Positions 11,878 to 23,265 of a stretch of DNA of 64,000 nt are shown piece after piece. Below the pieces are notes generated by a model that was not told the origin of the DNA, made no database searches, and was given only the letters and a program-made list of their open reading frames with translations. The DNA is taken from contig JALIGW010000002.1 in the NCBI GenBank assembly GCA_023053685.1, positions 164,803,034 through 164,867,033 on the forward strand. The letters run 5' to 3'. The DNA is from Diadophis punctatus similis. Lineage: Eukaryota; Chordata; Lepidosauria; Squamata; Dipsadidae. Position numbers and translations under genes: made by a program. Position 1 is the first letter of the stretch. Every line of letters begins with the position of its first letter.

Positions 11878-12694
11878 TAACTGCACTACATATTTTTCCC
11901 CAATGTAGGTTTCTGCAGTTTCTTGATAACAAGCTTTAGACTCATTCCCACTTCAGAGCCAAAATATATTGAAATACTATATGCTGTGAATGCAAATATA
12001 ACCAAATATAAACAGTGGGTTCATTCCACCCACTCTCGTTGGACATCTTTTTCTGTGTGATTGTAATGAAGAAAATGAAATCACTGCAATTCTCAAGACT
12101 AGATAGGTTGGAGGGATTGCAATTGATGGAGCATTCCAGGTATGGTAAACAGATTTTTTGTTACTTTTTAAATAAATCCTTGTTACTAACAAATAGAAGA
12201 ATAGAATTCTAATTCCATCAATAATTTTTGCTTTCTTTTGTTTTTTTATCACTGGAGAAACAAAGTTGCAGAACTCAAAATATGTTCAAAAAACATATTC
12301 AAAAATAGACAAGTCATTATAGATTGTGTTATATATTAGTCATGAAACTTAGTTTACAAAACTAGTCTCTAGGCTGAAACATTAGATTAAGCAAAACTAA
12401 ACCAGCCATATTACTATGTAATCAATTCAGCTCTCATCTTTGCATTTCAAATTATTAAGACTTGCAAGTAACTCAGTAAAACCAGTTGTCCAGCCTAGGT
12501 ACAAATCAGTTGCCACAAATCTACGTTATGCCTGTTTACTCAATACCATTCTATTTAATACTATTTAGTCTCATTGCTCTTACCGATGAATCCTGCGGAT
12601 GCTCCTTGGAAGCAAATCAAATTTACTTTCCTGGGACTTACTCTTGAAAAAGTATGAAAAGGATTACTGCCTTAGATTAGATTCTTAAACATAT
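11878..12694. other. Unique AT-rich DNA
   Basis: No gene or recognised repeat. Confidence 0.45.
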
Positions 12695-13046
12695 AGACTT
12701 ACAACAGTTCATTTAGTGATCATTCAAAGTTACGTCACTGAAAAAAGTGAGTTATGACAATTTTTCACACTTACAACATACGTAGCATCCCCATGATCAA
12801 GTGATCAAAATTCGGATGTTTGGCAACTGGTTTATACTTATGACCATTGCTGTGTCCCAAAGTCATGTGATCACCTTTTGCAACCTTTTGACAAGCAAAA
12901 TCCATAGAGAAGCCAGATTCACTTAATAACGGTGTTGCTAATGTATCACTGCAGTGATTCACTTAACAGTTATGGCAAGAAATAGAGCAAAACTCACAGA
13001 AATTTTGGGCTCAATTGTGGTCGTAAGTCAAGGACTACAAGTATTA
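12695..13046. mobile_element. Dispersed TIR element, near full length
   Basis: It runs from 'agacttacaacagttcattt' to 'ggtcgtaagtcaaggactac', with internal 'gttacgtcactgaaaaaagt' and 'ttgggctcaattgtggtc'. The copy at 19305 is the same element in the opposite orientation. About 350 bp long, with no coding sequence. Confidence 0.65.
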
Positions 13047-13384
13047 CCTAGGAATAAGCTCTACTACTAAGCACTATAGAACTTATTTCCAAGTAAACAG
13101 GCATAAGATTGAGACTGCTCACTCCCCAATAGACAATGTATTAAAAAATCTACCTGATCACTGAAGCCATTCAAGATGGAAAGAAAATATACTGGAGCAT
13201 TTATTGGGCGGTCAAAATATGCAAAATATAGACTTTGGTGTCACAATCCAGGACACATCCCTTTTGTACATGTGTGATGTCAACATATGGATCAAAAGGA
13301 ACACGGCTTGGATTAGCACCTACCATTTTACAGATTTCTACCTCCCATCAAACTCTGCTTGATGGTATGACAACAAGCATTTGG
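13047..13384. other. Unique DNA
   Basis: Nothing recognised. May include degraded sequence of the SINE that follows. Confidence 0.35.
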
Positions 13385-13475
13385 AAATCATTCAGAAATG
13401 GATTACCATTGCCTTCTTCCTGGGGCTGAGAGAGAAAGTGTTTGTCAAATTGCCTGTGAAATCAAGCAGGTTATT
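13385..13475 (-). mobile_element. Sauria-type SINE fragment
   Basis: 'ggattaccattgccttcttcctggggctgagagag' matches, on the minus strand, the central part of Sauria SINEs and the copy at 9780-9926. Both ends are missing. Confidence 0.5.
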
Positions 13476-15384
13476 TACCGTAGGATTGGGGTGAGCAAAA
13501 CTTAGATGGTTTAACTTGGTGAATAATGTATCTACAGATGTTCACAGAACAAAAACAAATTCTAAATTGCTATATGTCCAGAATGGGATGGAAATAGATC
13601 CAACTCAAATAATTTAGTAACCGCATTTGACAATTGTCTATACAGAAGGGCTATATAAGAGTACAACATCAAAAATAAAGAGGCACAACATCCAACCTTA
13701 AACATTATTAATGAAAATACAAAATATTTAAACTGATTAATTCTTGCACTTTTATGTCTGTATATATAACTGAATTCAATGAGACTTCCACTAACATGAT
13801 AGAAGAGTGTAGTTTAAAAGCTCAGGAATGGCTGATTTATGTCCAAAGGTTATCTTTTCTGGAGGAAGTTCAAAATTATGCCTGTAAAAATTCAAACAGA
13901 CTGAAACATTAGTGACTGTAAATGTCATGAAAAGATATTGAAGAACATACTTAAGTTATGACCAACATTAAAAGGAGGAAAGGGGATAGCAAACTGATAA
14001 TATGACTTACCAAATTTTAATTATCTGTCTGAAAGAAAACAGAAATGTTAGTCCGGTAAATGGTCAAATTTGGAAATATGAATACCTCAATGATAATTCT
14101 GCACAGTATGTTACAATTTGAACCATAATTCTACTTGTATAGTACCACGCAATCTCAAGATTTTATGTGAGGGAGAAAAAGGGTGTCTAACCAGTTGAAT
14201 CACAGACAGGAATGAAATAATATCCAAAGTGAAAATTCTCTAATATAAAACTGCCTTCAGATATAAACCATGCACAGTAAATTAATTCCAATTGACTTTC
14301 ATAAGTAAATTAACAATATGTACTTTTTGTGGAAATTGCATTTGATATATGTTTACTAAGAATTAACACTTAATGAATTCAGTTATTCTTATCAGATAAT
14401 TTTGTACAAGATATTCTTACTAAATATGGAATGGATTTCACCATAAATTATCTAAATTTCGTGGATCATGTCAGTGATTTTGCATCTTGTAATTCCAATG
14501 GAGGCAGATAAGTTGCAACAGAGAAAATATATGATGATGGGCTAGATCTAGATTGAATAATGTAGTTCATACTATTGATTTTGCTAAACCTATTGTACTA
14601 TAAGTGCATCAAACCCGAGACATTTTGTTTACATTATTTTTCAAGCAAAAAGCAGCGAATATTGGCATTGATGGAGAAAGTACTTTAATAAAGGAGATCT
14701 GAACATGCAAAAAAAATCAAAACTGGCAGCCATATCCTGTTTATAAAAGAAAGACTTTTAAAAGAAAATTAATTATGGGCCTTTGTAACTTAATAATGGA
14801 AACATGGCTGTTTGCTGCACAGGAGAGATAGGATAGAGAAGAAGTGAGGAAAACCAGTATCCTCAAGGAATTTACACTGAGCTCCCTGATGTATTTTTTA
14901 AGCTTCAGTCTGGGTCTTATTATGGAAAGGTTGAAAAAGGTATTGTTCCTCATACCTCCAATCCAGCTAATGGGGAATTCCCACACCATTATGCTACAGT
15001 CATACATCTTGAGAGGAGATATTGAGTCCACTAAAAAATTGTAGCTTACACTCTCCATATGCTGTTTAGAATCTATGGCTCTGTTAGAACCAGGCAGTGT
15101 TTCCATGAAGTAAATTAAATGTATAGTTAGTATGATTTAGCCCAGAAATGTATTACCAGGGGTGGGGGTGATTTATGACAGTACTTTGTCACAACATCTT
15201 GGAAGCAGGCTCATGCTTCAAAAAAATGGGCAGGACCAAAAGATGATAGAGAGTGTGGCTAGAGAAAAATAATTTACATTTCTATTTATGATCATTATTC
15301 CTGCAATTGAATAGGAAAGCCAGAGTACTGTATTGGTTAGAGTAGACTTTGAGTGAGGTTCTAGTCCTCCCATAGTAATACACA
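13476..15384. other. Unique AT-rich DNA
   Basis: A minus-strand open frame at 14741-15106 (121 codons) has no recognised domain and is opposed by another frame. No gene is supported. Confidence 0.45.
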
Positions 15385-15494
15385 TAGTAATAGCAATAGT
15401 ACTCAGATTTATGTATAAGGTGACCAGATTTTTTTTTAAGTGGGACACCATTGACAGGGGGCGGGCCCGCCTGGATGCCGCCATTTGAGTTTTG

Positions 15495-15535
15495 CCCTCT
15501 GTGCATGCGCAGAATGCTGCACATGCGCAGAGGGC
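15495..15535. repeat. Short palindrome pair inside the foldback element
   Basis: 'gccctctgtgcatgcgcag' is followed by its near inverse 'ctgcacatgcgcagagggc', forming a hairpin with a very short spacer. Each arm contains an NRF-1-like half-palindrome (gcatgcgc). Confidence 0.6.
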
Positions 15536-16192
15536 AAAAGAATGCAAATGTCGGCGTCCAGGTGGGGGAGAGGCGGGAGGCCTTTCCTCGCCTCCCGCCT
15601 CCCCTTCGGGAGCCGGCAGTGGCTTGGGCTGGCTGGCTGGCAAGCGACGAACAGGAGGCAGGAGGCGGGGAAAGGAGGCAGTCGGCAGCGGCGGCAGAGC
15701 CGAAAAGCGAGCGTGGGTAGCTGGCGCGAGGGAGGCAAGGGAAATCCAGGCAAACTTTTTCTTTTGCACGCTTCCAGGCCAAAGTGCGCACAGGACTTCC
15801 AAGTCCTCCCACGCGGCGGGGCGGGGAGGAGGAAGAGGAGAAGTTGGGGGCAGCGGGTGGAAGCCAGGACCTGGGCGAGTTGGAGTCTCCGGCACTCTCC
15901 AGCCTGTTGGACTGGTTCTGGAAAGGGCAAGAGGGAGAAAGAAAGAAAGAGCCGAAAAGCGAACGTGGGTAGCCGGCACGAGGGAGGGAAATTTCTTACG
16001 GATCCTTCAATGGAAACAGCCCGGCTAGGATTTCCAAACTCTCCGGCACCCCCTTTTTCCTCGCCCTTTCCTGAGGTGTTTGTTTGGCTTGCTTGATGCT
16101 ACAGTTAAAAGGCGCGCAGAGGTGGGGAGGGCGCCCCGGTGCCCTTCGGATGCCAAGATCGTCCACTTCCTGCCCTTCCCGAGACTGCTTTT

Positions 16193-16216
16193 TCTTTCTT
16201 TCTTTCTTTCTTTCTC
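16193..16216. repeat. (TTTC)n microsatellite
   Basis: About five TTTC units at the inner boundary of the right foldback arm. The matching (GAAA)n sits at the end of the left arm near 15938. Confidence 0.85.
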
Positions 16217-16926
16217 CCTCTTGCCCTTCCCAGAACCAGTCCAACAGGCTGGAGAGCGCTGGAGACTCCAATTCGCCCAGGTCCTGGCTTCCACCCGCCG
16301 CCCTCAACTTCTCCTCCTCCTCCTCCCCTCTCCGCCGTGTGAGAGGACTTGGAAGTCCTGCGCGCACCTCAGCCTGGAAGCGTGCAAAAGAAAAAGTTTG
16401 CCTGGATTTCCCTTGCCTCCCTCGCACCGGCTACCCATGTTCGCTTTTTGGCTCTGCCGCCGCTGCCGGCTGCCTCCTTTCCCTGCCTCCCACCTCCCGT
16501 TCGGGAGCCGAAGGGCGCGCGGGGGCTGCGCCCGTGTGCAGCACTTTCCCTGTGGTGTCTCGCCTCCGGTTCCCCCCCCCATGCAGTGTTTGTGTGTGTG
16601 TTCGTGATCGCGCGCGGCGGAGTGACTTGCTCGCTCGCTTCTCTCTCTCTCTCTCTCTGCCTGGAGCTGCCGCTGGGGCTGTTGTGATCCGCCGCCACCT
16701 CCTGATCTCCTTTCTCCCCCTGTCACTCCAGCAGCCCATCGCTGGCAGAGGGGGAGCAGGAGAGCCAAGAGTAAGGTGACCAGATGTCCCGCTGTTTCTT
16801 TTCAAAATTTGTTTGTTGTCGGGCATTCTTTCAAAAAAAGTGTGACTTTTTGGAAACAATGCGGGACGCGGGACACATGCTTGAAAAGCGTGTCTGTCCC
16901 GCCAGAAGCGGGTCATCTTATTTATG

Positions 16927-17151
16927 TAGCAATAGCACTTAGACTTATATACTGCTTCATAGAGCTTTACAGCCTTCTCTAAGGAGTTTACAGAGTTAGC
17001 AGATTTCCCCCCAATAATCTGGGTCCTCATTTTACTAGCCTTGGAAGGATGGAAGGCTGAATCATCCTTGAGCCAGTCAGGATTGAACTCCTGATAGTGG
17101 GCAGAGTTTGCCTGCAAGACTGCATTCTAACCACTGCACCACCATGGCTCC
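16927..17151 (-). mobile_element. tRNA-derived squamate SINE, full length
   Basis: In minus orientation it begins at the tail ('tagcaatagcacttagactta') and ends at the head 'caccaccatggctcc'. It directly abuts the target duplication of the foldback element. The stretch left of that element (15385-15415, 'tagcaatagtactcagattt') also looks like the 3' end of this SINE family. Confidence 0.82.
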
Positions 17152-17154
17152 TAT

Positions 17155-17350
17155 GGCGGGTGACCGTAGACCAGTCTCTCTCTTTCAGTCCTAATGAGAA
17201 TCAGGCTGTGTGATGAGCTAGCTGATAAATGCAACATTTGATAACATAGTGCATTGATAGCTTCACTGTAAGAACCGGACAAACACAGTTCAAGAATATG
17301 TGAACCCTGTACCCATGTCAGATAAATGCTAAGAGAAATGACAACTGCAA
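17155..17350 (+). mobile_element. Sauria-type SINE body fragment plus shared repeat
   Basis: 'gggtgaccgtagaccagtctctctctttcag' fits the 'ggtgaccttgggccagtc' part of Sauria SINEs. The following sequence is shared with 8110-8260. Confidence 0.45.
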
Positions 17351-17540
17351 TAATTTAATCATAACAGTATTCCCAAAGACCAAGTTCTTCTTCTTTCAAA
17401 ATTAAAAATTACAATTAGGTGGTTATTTGGGGGATCATGCCACAAACATAGAGGGTGAATGTGGCATTGAAGGTCATAAGACTACCATCTCTGATTCAAT
17501 CAAATTTGGCCTCCTTGACTTTAAAGACAGAACTATAAAT
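17351..17540. other. Unique DNA
   Basis: Nothing recognised. Confidence 0.4.
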
Positions 17541-17975
17541 ACCATATTTTTCGCACTATAAGACGCACCGGACCATAAGATGCACATTTGCTTTAGAGGA
17601 GGAAAACAAGAAAAAAGAATCTGCCTCTCAGCATCCATCCGGTATTCAATTGGCTAGCGTCCTTGCAGCAAAGAGCAAACAGCCTGGTCAGCTTCAGCAT
17701 GTTATCGCAGCCCCAGCATGTGGCTCGTCAGGGCCCCGCTCTGTTGTAAACACCACCAGTCAACTGAGCTGAGCTGCTGCCGCCGGCGGGGAACACTGGA
17801 GCCTTCGCTGCCGAGCAGCTGATTGGTGGTTGGATCGGCCTCCCAGAATACTGCCGATCAGCTGTTCACACCAATTCCCCTCCTCCCGCCACAATATTCG
17901 CTCTATAAGACGCACAGACATTTCCACCTACTTTTTTGGGGGGGGGGGTGCATCTTATAGTGCAAATTTCACAAG
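17541..17975. mobile_element. TIR DNA element ('ttcgcactataagacgcacc')
   Basis: Left 'tttttcgcactataagacgcacc' and right 'ggtgcatcttatagtgcaaat' are inverted repeats. The right one sits beside a 13-base G run near 17938. It is related in its termini to the element at 11105 (agtataagatgcacc), but its interior is GC-rich and unrelated. No coding sequence. Confidence 0.65.
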
Positions 17976-19304
17976 ACAACAACACAAAATGCAATAAAGC
18001 AACATTACAGAATATAATTACTGCATCTTAATATTTCTGACATGTAGGGAGAGAAAATCCAGAATTATCGAGGTTACTTCACTGAGGAAATACAATTAGG
18101 TATTATGATGAAAGCCCTTAAGGAGGATAATACAATCTTTGTGGCAGTGGGAAGGAACTGATGTGGATATGGCATATTATTATAAATAAACTTTTTGGGG
18201 GAAATTCAACTTGACCAATAAACACACAACAGACACACACTAATTGTTTTTATACTGAAGTAATATGCAATATATTATTAAGTGGGAAAGGTATTTCAGG
18301 GAAATCAAGAAATAATGTGAAATAATCTGGCATATGTGTGTTTTTAAAGTGGGTAGGAACACTGGTTGCTAGGAATATCAAAGTTTCCACTATTTTATCA
18401 AACTGACTTGAGACCTTTAACCTTCTATGAATGACAAAACTTCTCGTAATTTGAAAAACCAGCCACATATTCAACTTATCCTCTCTCTGCCAGGAAAGGA
18501 AACTTCAGAGAAAGACCATGCTAGAGACTAGAGACAAATGATGATACTCAGAAGCCATGCAACTTGGCATTGATTTGGTGGTTCTGCCTTTATATAGTCA
18601 ATGGAATGAAAATCAAGAGGCAATGCTTTTCCTGTTCTTGCATATTTATGTTGAGAAAATTATTGCTTATTAAATTCATAAATTTCAACAAATGTATCAA
18701 ACAATATTGGAAAAAATATATGAAAAACATGCTTAAAATTTGGAGTGCAGTTGCTAACAGCCCATTTGACATAAAAATAAAAAACCAGCGTAAGTGGTAG
18801 GAAATTTTAGGAACTTGCTGCAAAGTTTTGTGAACTGGCTTCACTTTGTGAACATGTAAGATTGTTTTGTGGGTTGCAAAAGACTATTTCCTTAGGTCTG
18901 TTGTTTCAGCGTTGACGAAAAGCTTCTCACCACCTTTCCTGTAAATTTGCCTCAAATTCTTTCTTCAGTCCTTTTATTTCTGGCATACCTGTCTTGTTTT
19001 GCTGCCCTTCTTTTCATCATTGTCTTCCTTCTGCTTTGCCTTTATTGCCACTTATTTTTTTTTTTATTTGGTCCCTGCCTGGGGAGGCCAGAGTTCATCT
19101 ATTCCCTCTAAATGTAGCCCTCTGTATGATATCTTATGTGATTTTTTTTTTCCAGTCATTGGCACTGACTCGTCTCAAGAAATAATCTTATGGACATGCA
19201 GTAATAAAATCACGGAGGTTGTCTCTGTTCGTCACTACCTTACATTTCATGTAATTCCTCAATAAATAAAAATCTTCAATAATTTATTCAATTCCATTGA
19301 ATGT
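17976..19304. other. Unique AT-rich DNA
   Basis: No gene or recognised repeat. Overlapping short frames at 18564-18844 on both strands are compositional. Confidence 0.45.
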
Positions 19305-19686
19305 GCAGGTAGCCCTTGACTTACGACCACAATTGAGCCCAAAATTTCTTTTGCTAAGCGAGACATTTGTTAAGTGAGTTTCACCCCCATTTTACAACCT
19401 TTCTTGACACAGCTGCTAAGTGAATCACTGCAGTTGTTAATTTAGTAACATGGTTATTAAGTGAATCTGGCTTCGCCATTGCTTGTCAGAAGGTTACAAA
19501 AGAGGATAATGTGACCCTGCAACCATCATAAATATGAGCCAATTGCCAAGCATCTGAATTTTGATCACATAACTACAGGGATGCTACAATGGTCATGTGA
19601 AAAACAGTCATAAGTCACTTTTTTCAGTGCAGTTGTAATTTTCAATGGTTACTAAACAAACTGTTGTAAGTTGAGGACTTACTATG
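19305..19686. mobile_element. Dispersed TIR element, full length
   Basis: Best copy of the family. It starts 'caggtagcccttgacttacg' and ends 'tgttgtaagttgaggactta'. The interior includes 'aattgagcccaaaatttc', 'gtgaatctggcttcgcc' and 'cagtcataagtcac'. Non-coding, about 380 bp, with imperfect TIRs. Confidence 0.7.
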
Positions 19687-20383
19687 TCTCAAAAACACAA
19701 GGTAGCTAATGCAGACCTAAATTTATAGTGGCTCCATACGTTGTGCTAAGCTTGGCTTTATTTTGATCATCGCTAAATGATACTTTTCTAAGTTTATTCA
19801 CAATATCAGGCTAAACCACAAGTGTTGAGTTATGCACTTCAGCAAAATACACACCCAAAAAACCCAGTGCCTGAATAAACCACATTGTGGCTTGGCCCGA
19901 TTTGTGATTGTTAAAAAAAAGCTAACATTTGGAAAAAGAAAAGCTAATTCTAAATGCTAATTTTATATTATATTTTAAGTAAGCCCATAGGACTTGGTAT
20001 AAACTTATATAAAGTGAGGCTCCCTGCTCAATTATTTGCAAACAGATTTGAAGCTGAGGCTTGCTTCTAAATAGCCTAAATAGTGATGGGGTGAAGTTCC
20101 TTCAGTTCTGTTTTAAATATAAACACTTCTCATGTCACATTTTTGAACTCACACATGACTTACAAGTTAACTATTACATTATTCCAATTTTCACTTTTCA
20201 GATTTGGCATAAGGTTCACCACTAAAACATGTACTGTGGGGGAAAGGCTGCATGTATGAATGAAAATAATTTAAACATTTTAAACATATACTTTAAGAAA
20301 ATGATTTCTAGAAATTGTACATATTGCAAACCAACATGTGCTAATATATACACACATTTTTGTGTAAACCTCAGATTTCCAGC
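19687..20383. other. Unique DNA
   Basis: Nothing recognised. Confidence 0.45.
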
Positions 20384-20391
20384 AACCATAC

Positions 20392-20544
20392 CAGCGGTGG
20401 GTTGCTCCCGGTTCGGCCCAGTTCTAAGAACCGGTAGCGCCGGTGGTGGGAGGCTCCGCCCACCAGCCCAGGACGCTTCTGCGCATGCGCAGAAACATCG
20501 TGCGCACGCGAACCGGTAGTAAAGGCTTTTAGAACCCACTACTG
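20392..20544. mobile_element. Non-autonomous hAT-type element with NRF-1-like palindrome
   Basis: Ends 'cagcggtgggttgctcc' and 'agaacccactactg' are flanked by 'aaccatac' (20384-20391) and 'aactatac' (20545-20552), matching at 7 of 8. The element is related at its termini to those at 1967 and 62872. It contains TGCGCATGCGCA at 20480-20491. Confidence 0.75.
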
Positions 20545-20630
20545 AACTATACCCACTTCTTTCTGGCCCTGCAATGGCTTGTCTGAAGCATCTACAGCAG
20601 GAGGTAGCCAATGAGACCCTTTGAAGAATA

Positions 20631-20631
<1 letters not shown>

Positions 20632-20681
<50 letters not shown>
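20632..20681. repeat. (AC)n microsatellite
   Basis: About 25 uninterrupted CA units. Confidence 0.97.
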
Positions 20682-20686
<5 letters not shown>

Positions 20687-20725
20687 AGAGAGGGGGGGAA
20701 CCCCGAGACTATGATTCAGACTATG

Positions 20726-20761
20726 ATTCTGTTCCCACTGCAGAAGCAGTGGGAACAGAAT
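20726..20761. repeat. Perfect 16-bp hairpin with 4-nt loop
   Basis: 'attctgttcccactgc' is followed by loop 'agaa' and the exact reverse complement. A direct duplication 'gactatgattc' lies immediately upstream. No repeat family was recognised. Confidence 0.9.
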
Positions 20762-22732
20762 ACTTTGCCAATGGCATTTCCCTTTTCTGACAGTAAATCA
20801 CAAGTATTCTTCCTGGATAACTCTAGAAAAACTATCCCTTCCTCTGTGTGGCGTTCTTTCTTCCTTGATTCAAGAAAGTTTACCACACTGCCAAATGTAA
20901 ACACTGTCAAGACACACCACTAGCAAACACACCTGCTGCCAGATGGTGTCTGAAGACTTTTGAAAATAATCCTTACACTTTGTAGTATTACAGAATTTCC
21001 TTGTTTCACTCTGAGTCACCTGTATTGTTTGCTTTTTGTTCAGCTGCCTTGGAGTTTTTCTACCTTTATAGCTGCATTGTAAGTGGACAATCAGCTGATA
21101 CTTTATTTTAATGTTTTATTTTATTTATTTTGTGGTACAGGGGTGGATTTAAAAGGAAACTTTGGAAATTCCTTTCACAGAGATGACAAGCTCCTTCACT
21201 CTCTCAAGTTAAGAGCAAATTCTTTTTCGTTTCCTCTAACTTTATTACTTAAAAGTGAAAATAATAATCTCTTTTAACAATCACCCAGTAAACAAAAAAG
21301 AACACCGTAAAAAAAATAGAATGGAATGTTATTATGGCAGATAAACAGGTGGAGGAAAAAAACATGGGATTCTGTTTTTATATATGACATTGGCGGCAAG
21401 GTTATATAACAAAAGATGGAAGGAGAGTGTATACTCACAAAGGAAGAATGTAGTTTGAAATTAATGAACCTAGCCAAGATGGACTACTTTGTTTGGAGAC
21501 AATAATTTGACTAAATTTCTTGCAACTTGGAGACCATAGATTTCTTATAAGAGAAGAAGAAAAATCAATTTCTGACTTTGGGATTTGAAGTTTAGGTGGA
21601 TAGGACCAGAGAAATATTGTAGCTTTTTAAATATAAAGTTATTTAAATTTGATAATTTACTATGTCTTAATTAAGATAAGAATATTTCATGACTGTTGGT
21701 TTTTTGAGTATGACGATTATTAGAATTTTAATACTAATACTAATTTTAATTACTAATAATTTTATTAGTAATTTATTTTATAAATGTATTTGTTTAAATT
21801 TAGACAGGTGGTTTTATTGTTACGATCTACTAAAAGAAAGTTGGAGGTCATTTTTGTAATAAATTTTATGTATAATTTTTGTCACTTTTAAAGAAAACCT
21901 ATGGAGATTCTCAGTCATCCAGGTCATCATTGACTTTCGTTCCTTTTTCCTTTCCATTTATGTTTGTTTGTATTTTAGTGTTTGATGTTGACATTTAAAA
22001 AAGATATTACAAAAAAATAAATAAATGGAATGTTATTGTAGATTACAACTCTTCCAATCATAGGACTGGAAGGAACTAGTATTCCTCTATTCTTCAATTC
22101 TGTATTTAGTTTCTGTTTTCTTAAATGAAGAACTTAGTATTTGCCCCTTTTAAATGTTATTCTGTTACTCTCAGTCCATTTCTCTAAACTGCCAAGATTG
22201 TTTTGAATTTATTTTTGTCTTCTAGGGTGTGAGTCATTGAGTGATGTATCATCTATAGATTTCATCTGCTTTCCTTCCATAAATGAATAATATTGAAGAG
22301 CACAAGGCCCAGAATTGAAAGTTGCAGGGCCCTTTATAACAGCACCCTCTGATTTAATGAGAAGCAATTGATGAGCACTTTTTGTGTACTGTTTCAAGAC
22401 ACCTACTTCGATGGCTTGCCATCCGACCCATACTTCTCAGTTTGTCAATCAGAATATTATGTATTGAGAACCCTTCCTGATAATAAGATGTACAGTATTA
22501 CATCTAAAAAATTCTACACGTTACCTAATCAAAAAATAAAGTAGGGTCATTCTGACAAGACATTCTGACTCATTCATTTTGACTTTGGGAAATCATCACA
22601 TATTTTAGTTGTTTACATTATTATGATGTAATGCGAGATATTATTTAAGTAATCATATAAACAACTCAGAAAGAAACATAAACAAAGCTAGATTCAAAGT
22701 TCAGCTCACAGTCACTCATACCTTGGTCAAGG
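20762..22732. other. Unique AT-rich DNA
   Basis: No gene or recognised repeat. A TTA-rich stretch lies around 21720-21800. Confidence 0.45.
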
Positions 22733-23265
22733 CACTCCACCCCCCCCCTCGTGGCCCATTTTTAGTTCCAGGAGGCTTCAGGGAGGTCTGCTAGCACCAA
22801 AATGGGGCGTGGGGGTGCGGTGCTTCTCCCATGGCCCGTTTTTAGTTCCAGGAGGCTTCAGGGAGGTCTGCTAGCACCAAAACAGGGCGTGGGGGTGCGG
22901 TGCTCCCCCCATGGCCCATTTTTAGTTCCAGGAGGCTTCAGGGAGGTCTGCTAGCACCAAAACGGGGCGTGGGGGTGCGGTGCTCCCCCCATGGCCCGTT
23001 TTTAGTTCCAGGAGGCTTCAGGGAGGCCTGCTAGCACCAAAACTGGGGTCGCGTGTGCATGCGCAGGAGGCAGGGGAGCGCGGGGGTTCGTGCATGCATG
23101 CGCGGGGGCAGGGATCACACGGGGGGGTTTGTATGCAAATGCGTGGAGGCGGGGCCTGTGGGGGGCATTGTATTATGGGTGTTGGGACGCATGCGTGTGT
23201 TGTGTCACTTGTGCGCGCGCTTTCAGCAACCGAGGAAAAAAAGGTTCGCCATCACTGTCCTAAGG
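22733..23265. repeat. 80-bp minisatellite in a GC-rich block
   Basis: Four units of exactly 80 bp start with 'ggccc(a/g)tttttagttcc' at 22753, 22833, 22913 and 22993. The block continues into 'tgtgcatgcgcaggagg' and similar CpG-rich sequence and ends 'aggttcgccatcactg', which resembles a hAT 3' terminus. No matching flank duplication was found, so a transposon origin is only suggested. Confidence 0.85.

Larger units (their letters stand above)
15416..16920. mobile_element. GC-rich foldback DNA element with 8-bp TSD
   Basis: Ends are 'taaggtgacc' and 'ggtcatctta' (inverted, one mismatch). The 8 bp 'tttatgta' is exact on both sides (15408-15415 and 16921-16928). The interior holds two long inverted arms, about 15654-15949 and 16193-16497, which are strongly complementary (for example 'ccaggcaaactttttctttt' at 15746 against its complement near 16390). 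A second 'taaggtgaccagatgtccc' at 16772 suggests a composite of related elements. The long open frames here reflect CpG-rich composition and the inverted symmetry. No transposase is recognised; an 8-bp duplication is compatible with hAT. Confidence 0.75.

Noticed and set aside
15218..16779. Cluster of long overlapping open frames (up to 253 codons) on both strands
   Set aside because: They lie in the GC-rich inverted-repeat element, mirror each other across the palindrome, are Ala/Pro/Arg/Gly-rich and have no domain. Stop codons are simply rare in this composition.
22753..23072. CRISPR-like array
   Set aside because: Units are 80 bp, contiguous and without variable spacers, in a vertebrate genome. 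It is a minisatellite. The same holds for the 144-bp array at 11200.
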